Of a stretch of DNA of 64,000 nucleotides, positions 45,709 through 56,081 are shown piece by piece. The stretch is from Stratiolaelaps scimitus (lineage: Eukaryota; Arthropoda; Arachnida; Mesostigmata; Laelapidae): positions 1,537,501 to 1,601,500 of the forward strand of contig JABWDB010000011.1 in assembly GCA_019614645.1 (NCBI GenBank), in the 5' to 3' direction. The stretch's first letter is position 1, and the number at the start of each line of letters is the position of its first letter. Below the pieces are notes generated by a model. It was not told the DNA's origin. It saw only the letters and a program-made list of their open reading frames with translations, and searched no databases. Made by a program: the position numbers and the translations under genes.

Positions 45709-46183
45709 ATCTCTCCGCGGCATCCGTACGACGAGGGTCGGTCGGGTAGCCGGCAGCGGACGCTGATGAACGCCACACAGCTGATAAATAGAACGATAAT
45801 AGATGGCATTTGTGTAAGCAGAGACAGCCGGAGAGCGTTCGTGAGTATTAGGGGGGGATTCGATAAATGATGTCTCGTTCGTGACTACCAGACCTTGGAC
45901 TTGTAGACTAGAATGTTTCGAGAGGCACTGCCGATCCGTGCCTGATTGAGGTGGTTCAAGTAAAGAGGAGTGAGAGAGAGAGAGAGAGGGACAGAGAGAC
46001 CAATTGACAGGGAAAGTTGCTCAATAGCGACAAATGATCATCTAAATTGCAGTTTGTGAATGTTCATTATATAGTTTCCATGACTAACACTATCTAATTA
46101 TTCGCAGACTGCTATTGTCCTTCACAATCATTGCTGTACCATTATGTAGCTAACAGCGCGATTACTAGTCATACCAATATTAG

Positions 46184-46310
46184 CGTAATAATAATAATAA
46201 TAATGTTAAAATAATACTAAATAAAATTTATAATAATAATTATAACAATATTAATAATGATATTTGATATTAATAATCATAATAATAATTAATAATAGTA
46301 ATACTATAGT
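46184..46310. repeat. (AAT)n-rich AT-rich tract
   Basis: Imperfect AAT/ATT repeats with almost no G or C. Confidence 0.9.
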
Positions 46311-46570
46311 AGGATGTATAGGCCAACTCGTTGTAAACAGCTCTCCGTGAGCAATTTCGCTAAAGCTTGAGCGAAGTCGACGGCTGGATGAATGACATTA
46401 TCTTGCCTCAGTTTCTATGATCAAGTCATTCGTTTCTCTGTATTTATCATATGCGGCGGTTGACGGTACCACGATAGGACCAGAATGACCACTACATCTC
46501 CGGTTCATCCGTCTAACCACAACAAGGCGACAGCTCAAACGTGGATCATACTCGCTGATAAACATAAATG

Positions 46571-46574
<4 letters not shown>

Positions 46575-46605
<31 letters not shown>
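46575..46605. repeat. (TA)n microsatellite
   Basis: About 15 TA units. Confidence 0.95.
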
Positions 46606-46607
<2 letters not shown>

Positions 46608-46907
46608 CTCGATCTCGGTATCGGAGAGGTGCCAGAAGCAATCGTCGAGGCAGCCGCCGCAATGGTTGCGATACAATGGCCCTCGTTGTTACTAAAATGA
46701 GACAGGCATTTTGTTATTTTTTATTGCTTCGATCACACCTATCCTTGAAAAAAAAAACGCTGGAACGGCGTGATACTGCCAGCGAAGCAATCATGCGATG
46801 CAAATTGACGTTACGTCAATGATCGCGGTGAGGTGACCACGCCGGACGCTGGGGTGGTTTTGGCAGAGATGTATGGCCGCCGATCATCGATGTCGCTTCC
46901 TCCACAG

Positions 46908-47095
46908 CAGATTCGGCTTCTATTCATTAATATAATCAATGTTGTCGCAGTGTCAGCATTGATTATTCACGCTGGAAATGTCATGATGATCTCGATGCCG
47001 ACGGTGTCACCAAGTGATGCTGCCTGCCACGTGTGGGTAAATATTCTTCAATCGTGGACAACAAACATTGGGTCAATGGTATTCGTCATTAGTAG
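46908..47095 (+). CDS. Candidate exon 1 of a multi-exon gene, membrane-protein-like
   Basis: Acceptor TCGCTTCCTCCACAG ends at 46907. The frame QIRLLFINIINVVAVSALII, then HAGNVMMISM, then CHVWVNILQSWTTNIGSMVF runs to a donor-like AGTAG/GTGTGT at 47095/47096, ending two bases into a codon. The two hydrophobic stretches separated by a short loop ending in Cys and Trp resemble two membrane helices with a loop; a class C receptor TM2-TM3 hairpin is a loose comparison only. The next candidate exon (47477) starts with the single base needed to complete the codon. No homology evidence; possibly chance. Confidence 0.27.
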
Positions 47096-47110
47096 GTGTG
47101 TTGAGACGTG

Positions 47111-47132
47111 ATATATATATGTATATATATAT
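47111..47132. repeat. (TA)n microsatellite, interrupted
   Basis: Short TA array with one TG interruption, just after the candidate donor at 47096. Confidence 0.9.
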
Positions 47133-47353
47133 TAGTATCGTCGGACCCACTCATCCATATGTGAATACTATTTATCACAGTCGATAAAATGAAGTCCCCA
47201 TGTGGCTTCATTGAGGTAAGCCGAGCCATAGAGTAACATGGGCAATTGTTAAAAAATCATCAATTGTTACCAAGTTGCCATTAAACTCGACACGGTTCAT
47301 TGATACACATTATCATAGATTATGCATATATTAGTACATGCTAATATACATAT

Positions 47354-47360
<7 letters not shown>

Positions 47361-47386
<26 letters not shown>
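47361..47386. repeat. (TA)n microsatellite
   Basis: About 13 TA units preceded by CATA units. It would lie in the intron of the candidate gene. Confidence 0.95.
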
Positions 47387-47476
47387 AAAACTTCTTCGGC
47401 ATCCCCAAAAAATGATCACCTCTTCGAGCAACCACGACACTAACGATCTATCACATAGTACAATAGTGGCCTGCAG

Positions 47477-47594
47477 GCTGCAGCTTGCCGTTGCCACGGC
47501 TGTCGCGATCGACGTCGGCAATACCGTTCGTGTGCTGGTATTCCAGCAGCTCGAGGCGAAACGCAACGCCGAGACAATGGAGCTAGCCAATGAT
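47477..47594 (+). CDS. Candidate exon 2 of the 46.9-47.9 kb locus
   Basis: Follows acceptor GTGGCCTGCAG (ends 47476). The frame LQLAVATAVAIDVGNTVRVL, then VFQQLEAKRNAETMELAND ends at TGA (47595-47597). Third positions are mostly G or C, unlike the flanking AT-rich DNA, as expected of coding sequence. One leading base completes the split codon left by the 46908-47095 segment, and the intron would be 381 bases. Alternatively a donor at 47538 (CTG/GTATTC) would join it at phase 0 to the segment at 47637. Function unknown. Confidence 0.27.
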
Positions 47595-47636
47595 TGATGC
47601 TGAATCTGTACCCAAATCCGGCCAGTGTAATTTCAG

Positions 47637-47869
47637 CGTTGTCCGTTTCGGGCCGGCTCGTTGCCCTTAGCGGCCTGCCAAGGCGTTCGCCAGTTCGTTG
47701 CCAGCCGGTCGTACGGCGCCGGCGAGGAGATTTTCAGCAACGTCACGTACATCGCTGACTTCGCGGCCGTACGGCCCCATGAGCACAACCATTGTAGATA
47801 TCCATTCCAGCGGACGAAGCCGGGCGACGATTCAATCCAGCGGTTAATGTTGGCAACAGACAACACCGG
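47637..47869 (+). CDS. Candidate exon 3 of the 46.9-47.9 kb locus
   Basis: Acceptor GTGTAATTTCAG ends at 47636. The frame stays open to a donor-like CCGG/GTAATT (GT at 47870). It reads SYGAGEEIFSNVTYIADFAA, then EHNHCRYPFQRTKPGDDSIQ, with one N-glycosylation sequon (NVT). G/C-ending codons dominate and acidic residues are well represented. The overlapping minus frame contains six tryptophans in about 80 residues, which makes it the less likely coding strand. No family recognised, and linkage to the two upstream segments is inferred only from phase. Confidence 0.3.
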
Positions 47870-47884
47870 GTAATTAGGCACCGA

Positions 47885-47961
47885 CTAAGCAGGTTGTTGT
47901 TGTTGTTGTTGTTGTTGCTGATGCTGTTGTTGTTGTTGTTGTTGTTGTTGCTGATGCTGAT

Positions 47962-47992
<31 letters not shown>

Positions 47993-48181
47993 TTGTTGTT
48001 GTTGTTCCGCTATTCCCGTTAGTCGTCCTCTTAATTCATTGTTTATCATTATCGTAATTAAACGACGAATTGCGAATTTCAATGAGATGACGAGGCGAAC
48101 ATCGCGCGGATAGTTGCGAGTTTCGGCGGTGACGGTCGCTTTATTATTATAGAAACAACGCACGGGATGCTCCGCTACCAA
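47885..48181 (-). CDS. Candidate polyglutamine-containing coding segment
   Basis: A minus-strand frame reads NNKATVTAETRNYPRDVRLV, then ISLKFAIRRLITIMINNELR, then GIAE before entering a long Gln/His array and ending PA-stop at 47885. The array mixes CAA, CAG and CAT codons, so the DNA repeat is impure while the residues remain Gln or His. That is usual for arthropod opa-type coding repeats but also arises in non-coding repeats. No ATG opens the frame (it starts near TTG), so if real it is an internal or terminal exon. No domain recognised. Confidence 0.27.
47887..48007. repeat. (GTT)n trinucleotide array (CAA on the minus strand)
   Basis: About 40 trinucleotide units, mostly GTT with GCT and GAT interruptions, all in one triplet phase. 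Confidence 0.97.
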
Positions 48182-48229
48182 CGGCGGGACGTACCAGCCT
48201 ATCGGATAGTGTGTGATAGATACATTGTG

Positions 48230-48254
48230 TATATATATATATATATATATATCT
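48230..48254. repeat. (TA)n microsatellite
   Basis: About 12 TA units. Confidence 0.95.
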
Positions 48255-50754
48255 ACGTGCGTGATATGATACCGTGGAACTGATAGAGAGATAGATGAAT
48301 GAGTGACTGCTCACTTGTCGCACTCCTGCTGTACACTACGGTTTCTGCTAATTTATGCTGCTGCTGCTGCCGTAGTTAAAATATCGTTGTGCAGATAATA
48401 TATGCTAAACAAAAAAATATGTGCTACAAGAGAGATCCATTTATGAAATACATATACGCCCCATATTGCATTGTAGTTTGTCAGTTTAATACATATATGC
48501 AGTAAATACAACATAATATACGTACATTGTGGCTTACACGAAATCAATACAGATATTAGTGATCTCAATAGCAAAAACTGCACGTACGCATCAGAATCAT
48601 AACGTGTACTGGGACCGCTAAGGATTTCAATCCAACATATCCCTATACAATAGCTGCAACTGAGATGAACTATGAAAATGAAAGAGAAATTAGGCCAGTT
48701 TTTATTTTTTGAACTTAGTCTACACCAAAACCCAATCGAAATGGCTTCATATTGTACCCGAAAGCAGTTGCCGACCCTGGCCGAATAAGCCAATGTGCTC
48801 ATATTTGGCGTGTACCCCGAAACGTCAACTATATCCATGTATAAATAATGTAAATGTGTAATATACAATAACAAAATGTAACAATGCACACTACAGTGAT
48901 ATATAAATGATTACGTACAAATCGTTACCTCTGTTTCAAGACGTAAAAGAAAAATCAATGTTACTCACTAAAACAAAAATCTGGTTGTAGCATTAGCTAC
49001 ATTCGAAGTTTACATGACCTGAGTGTTTTCACAATTCGATTTTTTGTCATTATTTTTTACGAACTCGTCAGTTAAACCAGCGCAAATTCAGCCTCTGTAA
49101 GCGGCGTCGCTTCATATCTCGGGCCTTCGTCTCAATGCCGTCTTTCTGTGGGACAGCGTCCGCTGACAGCCGCATCGTGGCTCACTGACCTTGTCCGTTG
49201 TTGTGTGTAATCTCTCTTGCTCGATCGGGCGGCGAGATTGTTTGCCGTCACACAAAAACCGCCGCTCTCACATGCATCCACCTACGCTGTCCGTGGCGGC
49301 CGGTCGCTTTGGCGTATGCTTCACTGCAGCCGGCATTCGACCTTCTTTTCAAGCGGACTTCGCTGCAAGCGTTTGGTCGGGATCCTAGCCAATAACCCAA
49401 TCTCCCAATACCGCCGCCCAACCCCCAGGTCGCTCCCGGAGAGGCGGTGACGCCCGACATCAACTTGACAGCCTGCTCTTCTTCCTAGGCTCGTCCCCGG
49501 CTTTGTCGTCCAGTGGGGTGATGCTCACGCTACGGCGTTACCGCCGCCGCCGCCGCCACCGCCGCCGTGCGTTGTCCCCGCGAAGGCGCGATAAACGAGG
49601 CATGAAGTATCTGACACCCCTCCCCCCTGCCGGCTTCTCCATGTCCTCTCTGTTTGTGCTGTATGCAGCGTATCGCGGCGTGCGAGGGTCTCCATGTTCG
49701 AGAGTACGTGTGTGGGTTCCTCTGGGCGGGCTTATGCTGTGTGTACGTGTTGCAGTGCATCTCGCGCGCGCGCGGGGTTGCCACGGCCGAACACGTCAGC
49801 TCGCCTGGCCCTCTACGCTAGCAGCCTCCAAGCTGCCGGGGAGAAGGGCTGGAAGCTTTCTCCGGCTGCAGCCATGCCTGCGAGCGGGGGACGTGGCAGA
49901 GAAGATTAGGTAGGAAGAAAAGGCTGCCTGCCTGCCTGCTTTCTTACGCAACAGCAGCGTGGACAGAAAAGTAGGTCGAGGGGCTGGTCGCCCCGCTGCT
50001 CGGGGGGTGGTGGTGGTGGCTGGGTGTGACCAAAATTCTCGAGGAGGGGTCGAGAGAGCCAAATTTCGATGGCAGGTGGTAGTGCAGACGGCGGCGGCAG
50101 CTCGTTGTAGCGGTAGTCGTAATAGCGACAGACAGAATGAGAGAGTAAATATTTGGACGAAATTTGCATTTCGATTTTGACTGACTCTCTCTCTCTATCT
50201 CGCCGATCGCTCGCCAACGACGGCCAGATGTGTACGGTGGGTGCAGCTGACCGGAGAGAGAGAGAGAGAGCGAGTCTTTGTTCTACGGGACGTGACACAA
50301 GTAGACTAGCAAGACAAGTACAACACTCTCATATGGATGAGTACTTTAATGGAGGGAGAGGATAGTAACGGGCGAGGTGGGCCTCTCGAGGGAGTCGAGA
50401 GGCCTCGTGCTGAGGCACCGAATGTTTTGCAACTTTTCACTATTGGGTAAACTGTACATTGTGGGGTGCTGTCACGCGTCTACTGGGCTGGAAGCTGCCC
50501 CGCTTATTTGTATATTATAATGGGCTAAACGAGGCAGACGATTGTGTTAACATTTAAACATAACGCCAAGCGAAGCATTGGAAATGGGGGATAGCTAGCG
50601 AGCGAGCGAGAGAGAGAGAGAGATCAGGATTATGAGCAAATTGAGGCGGTGTTTTCTCGACGGGCGAACCTTGGTGGCACTAATCGACCTGGTGGTGGTC
50701 AGTCATGTACAATTATCAGTACATTATTCGTGCAGGCATATCATTAGTTTCATG

Positions 50755-50809
50755 ATTATCACCATTATATTTATCATTATTATTATTATTATAATTATTA
50801 TCCTTATTG
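50755..50809. repeat. (ATT)n-rich tract
   Basis: Imperfect ATT array. Confidence 0.9.
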
Positions 50810-52733
50810 TTCAACCAATGTCTGAAGGAACAATGCCGATATCTACGAATTGGTGATTGCACGGTCCGGTCGCGAGGATCACCCAATTCACCCTTACGAT
50901 TCGCGATTGCATTTGCCATTAAATCGATGCATACGCGATTGGCTAAGTAGTGCATAGACAGCAAATACACGCTACCGTCATGTTTGCTCTTCCAGGCCGC
51001 GTCGACTCCGATTCCTAGAACGATGATTGGACAACATGCCTTTACTAATATGTGCACTCAAAATTAATGAGACATTATCATCGACCAAGCGTAATTGTCT
51101 GTTTGACGAGACGACCGCCAGACAATACCGACTACGGCCATCCGACCGTTCGACGAATCAACAGGACAATTAGAATGATGAATAATTAAAATCATAATTA
51201 CATTGTACGTATTGTGCATATATAGCATACCTAGTGACTCCACCAGCTGTTCGCCTACATGAGGTATACATTCATATTCCCATAATCAACGAGCGGAAGA
51301 TATGGCACGCGTAAATACGTCTGTGAGGTCCGCCTATGCTTATGACTGCCCATATACCCCCTAGGCCCCGCTCCCACCCTTAGCCCCCCCTCCCCCACAA
51401 ACCAAAAATCATAAACGTACTCCATAACTAACGACTACGGATAGATTTCTACATTACCCTATATATGTGTGTATGCGTATGATGTAGAACATCCTGTCGG
51501 CTCAGCAGTTTGTATTCGTCGGCGTCATGTGACGTCGTTTGGCCGGCCGTCGCAGCTCATGACGCTGAATGTCTCAAGGCGACTAAAAAGTAAATTCTCC
51601 AGGTTGGCGCTCAGGCAACATTCGACACAACGTCGACGATACAGCTGCTTTCGGCATTGCCGCATAAGTCGGACACCTCTTAACACACAATCCGTCCTTC
51701 GCAACGAGCGATCGCAGCTATCATTGCTACCAGCACTAACTACAACTACTACAAGAACGGCAACCAGTGCGATAGTAACTACACCGACAGCTCTCGTCTG
51801 CTTCGGCAAGCTAGTCGTTGTATTGGTCTACCTCGTGCACTACCACCGCCACCGCCGCCAGCAGCAGCCACTGCCAGCGACACCACATATTGTTCTTCTT
51901 GTCTCTACGGCGAGCTGGGCCACGGTCAGAAAGACACAATGGCTTCATTATTATCGTTGTTGCTGCTGCTGCTGTGTTGTTGTTCAGCGACTCCGTCGTT
52001 GTCACGTCGCTCGCTGCGGCCGACTGCTATTGCCGCGATGGCAATTGGGGCCGATGCCGATATCTTCCCCGGGGCTAAAATGGATTACCGCCAGACTAGT
52101 CCGCGTTGCACGACGCACTCGCTTACACACATCAAGTGCGCGTATGCGAGCGCGTTTAGCCTATTACATTTCGTAGATAACGCGGTTCCCGAAGACGAGA
52201 ATTGCTTTGACCTTACTGCATTGATGGGCGAGCTCCGCAGGCGAAAACACAGCCGCGGCGTTGACACCAACCGATGTAACAGCCACCGGCGGCGTCGGCG
52301 GGGGTCGGCTTGCTTGTCGGGTTTACGAACAACGTTGGCTCGGATCACCTCGGGTTGGCTGCTAGGCGGCTAGCGTTTCAGAGCCGAATTAGTCCTACGC
52401 GCGGCGACTGGTTGCGCGAGAGCTAGGCGCTATGGTGTTGACTTGTTATCTGTTATCGACTTGTTATCTGGACGTTAGCTACGCACTGTCTCGTGCTGAG
52501 TGTCTGTCTTGGACGCTGTCGAACGAGTACGATGATGGCACCGAGCAGCTGAGATTCTGCGGGTAGAAAATAGCGCGCTCGCGGGGGTGGTCGAGGTAAA
52601 GCGGGTCGGATTGGAAAGAACAAGCGAAAATAGAGCAGTGTGTAAATTTGAGGTCGGATGAGCAAATCGCCGTGGGCGACGCCGCATTTAAACTCAATTG
52701 GTCATGAGAGGTGAAAGCGTGCTGCGCGAAGCG

Positions 52734-52741
52734 TATATAAG
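52734..52741 (+). promoter_or_regulatory. TATA box candidate
   Basis: TATATAAG in an otherwise GC-rich setting. The expected start region (about 52763-52768) lacks a TCAG initiator. An ATG follows at 52826 and reads about 30 codons to a donor-like GTAAGG near 52907. Isolated and weak. Confidence 0.22.
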
Positions 52742-55285
52742 CCGGGACCGTTTTAGCCGGGACCCGTTGAACCTGAGACCTTCTTCATCCGTTCGAGCCA
52801 GCCAGTCCGCGTTTGTGTCAGCCAATGTCGGTTTGCGAAGTCGGTCAGCTCGCCGTTCAGAGCCGTTCTGCCCAGCGATGCTGGAAGATGTTTTTTTTGT
52901 GGCCGTAAGGGACGACACTGCTAACCGCCTCTGCCAGTTGGCGTTAGTAGGCTTGTCAGGGGTCAGACATCGACGAAACCCCTCGCACTCATGGATGTCC
53001 GACTAGACTTATGGATGGCGACACGGAGTGACTTTTGGCACCTGGAGCATAACGGGCTCGTAGAGATTCAACGACTGCGCCGTCAGAGAGGGCACCAACC
53101 ATTGCATTTCGTCATCTGATGGTGACGGGAATTCTTCATTTAAGCGAACAGAACGAAGGAGATTTAACCATGAACATAGATAGATCAACAGTGCGCGAAC
53201 ATCTGACTACGCTGATGACTTTGATTGTTCGATTCGAGTATCGACAGGGAATCCACTCATGTAGCCGTTGGCTACAATGGTTCAACTATTGGTTCGCCCG
53301 TCGCGAGATACTCTCTCGGTCGCACAGGGCGGTGTCTTCGGGGGGCGGTGGGGGGGGGGGGGTTTCGAGAAAGAGAAACTCCGCCTTCGCGAGGTTTACA
53401 TCGATACAAATAGGATGCGTAGGGAAATACTTGCTGAAGGCCATCGATAATTGGGGATGAGTTCAATGCGCGGACTTTGTTTCTGTTGCTACTACCTTGG
53501 ACGAACACAATGAGTTGACTGCTCCTCCCCCTCTAGTACAACTGAGAGAAGACTTGGCCTCTTGGCCTTCGCCGAGAGTTCCAGACCGTCCGCCCTAAAA
53601 TTCGGATTAATATAGCCTGAATGATGGCCTAGTGGTTGCTGGTTCGAGAAGATAGTCACGTCATCTCGACGTAAGCTGTACTCGACATGTAGATTGCTTC
53701 GGAGCGTGCTCAATCGAGGCAAGCGCGAGCAAATTCGCCGGGAAGTCAAGAGCAATATGTTCATGGAAGTTCTCGCAACGATAACATATATATATATATA
53801 GATAATTCGAACTTTCAGCGACGGTGCAAACGACATGCTTGTTTTCTTTAATCCCGATAGTTCCCGAGGTGAAGGGTTGTCCTATTCTAAGAATAATTCG
53901 GAACATGCTCCGCGCAGATAAACATGAAAAAAAATCGCAGAGCAGCACATTCAAAGAAAATGTCACCTGCAACATAATTATCTTCGTCTACGCTCATCAA
54001 CACATGGCAAAGGGCAGCGGCCTTATTGGCGACCTTAACACGAATCAGGCCTCGAATAGAAAACACGCAGGTAGAGGAAAAGGTCGACTTGATCCTCTCG
54101 ATCGTCGCGACGATCGCACGAACCTCAATAAAGTTAGCATTACAGTTTGTTTCTACTCGGCAGCCTCATGAAGCGACACCGCATCAGACCAATCAGCCGC
54201 CCGCTCTGCCCTTGTTACCTTCGTATCAGCTAGAAAATAATATGTCCTTTAGACCTTTGGAAAAACCTTAGGCAGGCGACAGGGAGGCGATCGCAGCATC
54301 AAACTCTCTCTCTCTACAACACACCCTGTGCTTGTGTGCTTCGGTATCGGACTTGGCGTTGTTTGTATCTACAATTATTGTACCTATCGAGTTAGGAAGT
54401 GGCCTCGACCTGCGTCGTTTTCCCGATCATCCGATTGAGCCAGAGTGGCGGTGGCGACATGACAAGCCCAAGTATCGCAAGCCCCACGCCGTAAGCTGCC
54501 TCTACTCTCCACCGTTTGTGTTTTTCAGAGTTTCTTTTTGCCGCGCACGTGCGCGGAGATGGCCGCGTCCCACATCGTTCGTGTGCTCGCAAACGGGGAG
54601 AAGAGGCGGACTCACTCATGCGTCGTCTATGTGATGTGTGTTTGTGTGAGTGTTATGTACCCGGCGTCTGTTGACACGTTGATCGAAGTTGTCCTCGGAC
54701 CGAAGCCGTCGGTCGTCACTTCGCGAGGATGGTAACACATCCTTCAGACGTGGCAACAACTGCTGCGAGTAATGGGGACAAGCGGGATACTGCAGGCAGC
54801 AGACGGAGCCGAAGCGGGCCCCGGCCGTGTAGAGTTCGCTCGTCAGGCACGGTGTCAGCTAGAGTCTTCCCGAGAGTTGTTGGCTCGATCCCCCCCGAGC
54901 CCCAGGAGTTGTATCTGCCAATGTATTGCCCCTCCGGACTGCTTCTGGACCCCTTCGGATCCGGCCTCCGAGGTCACCAAGCTGGCAGGCCAGTCAGTGT
55001 GTTCCCGTCATCATAGCTCTTATGCCCAGCTCCTATCTAGCATCTTGGTGTATCGGGAGCGTCAGCAAGTGGCCAGGCGGCCTTGCCTTCGCATCCTTCC
55101 AGTGTTCGCCTCGCTCAACGAACGAGCGACGGACCGAGAGAGACCAAGAGAGGAAAAAAGGGGACCAGAAGAAAAGTAAGTGGTCCACTGAACAGTTGGA
55201 CGCGGACACGATCGGGCGTACGTACGCCCAGTAACGACGGAGTCAGAGAGGACTCGGAGCAGATGGTTAGCAAGGAAAGAGAAAG

Positions 55286-55337
55286 ATATATATATAGATA
55301 TATAAAATATATATATACGTATATATATATATATATA
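55286..55337. repeat. Interrupted (TA)n arrays
   Basis: TA arrays with GA, AAA and CG interruptions. Confidence 0.93.
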
Positions 55338-56039
55338 AGAAAGAGATGTGACCGGAGCTATGAGAGACGCAGTCGGACGGCAAAGCCCCGTGAGTCCCCC
55401 ACGTAGGAAGGCCCTTCTTGGTGGATCGCTGCCAGTCGTTCTCCGCCGGGCGGCGCTGTTTCGGTGCTTGCTCTGCCTGGGCCGATATATAATAGCTAGG
55501 CTCCACTTCCGGCGGTGTTCCTGCTGCTGCTGCTGCTGGTCCATCTTCTATCGTCAATACTTCACACTCGGGGCCTCGTATGATGTGATCGACGAACATC
55601 GACAAGTCGACTGGAGCGGCCCGTGTCCCTGTTCCGCCGTCCGCTCCGGTCTCACGCCAACCCATCTCGGCCTGCCCATACTCGTCTCGTGCGTAGCTAC
55701 TGTTTGTATTGCCCTCGTCGTCAACGGACGAAGGGCCGAACGAGGACGACCGCCTGTTTCGTCATGTTCGTGCGGCAGAGAGCGGGCGGGGAGAGGTTTC
55801 TGGCCAATGTTAAGTCCCCGTTTTGTTTTTGGATTGTTCTAGGTCGTCTGTCCAGGGCATGTGTGTGAAGCGTCAAGAACAGCTTGGCCCAGTAGCGTAG
55901 ATCAAGTGTCAAGATGATGCCCGGTTGGCAAATCCAACCAGTGTCAAAGCCACAAGGGAGACAACGGGTGCTACTTAAAGGGTAACACCATCTTTGAGGA
56001 GCGACTTTCTAATAAACTAATACAGATATATAAGATATA

Positions 56040-56041
<2 letters not shown>

Positions 56042-56075
<34 letters not shown>
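56042..56075. repeat. (TA)n microsatellite
   Basis: About 17 TA units followed by TGTGTG. Confidence 0.95.

Positions 56076-56081
<6 letters not shown>

Larger units (their letters stand above)
44010..46900. other. TA-array-rich stretch, no gene recognised
   Basis: Eight separate TA arrays in under 3 kb make this the densest microsatellite region. Frames such as that at 45551-45673 (EPLSELWQYAADEATRR) look protein-like but have no support. An AT-rich AAT-repeat stretch spans 46184-46310. Confidence 0.6.

Noticed and set aside
51469..52176. Longest plus-strand open frame (235 codons)
   Set aside because: It opens at GTG, is dominated by R, S, T and C runs from CTG/ACG repeats, overlaps several equally open frames and has no domain.
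51939..52373. Plus-strand frame beginning with a signal-peptide-like leucine run
   Set aside because: The leucines come from a TTG/CTG trinucleotide run. The rest is arginine-rich without motifs.
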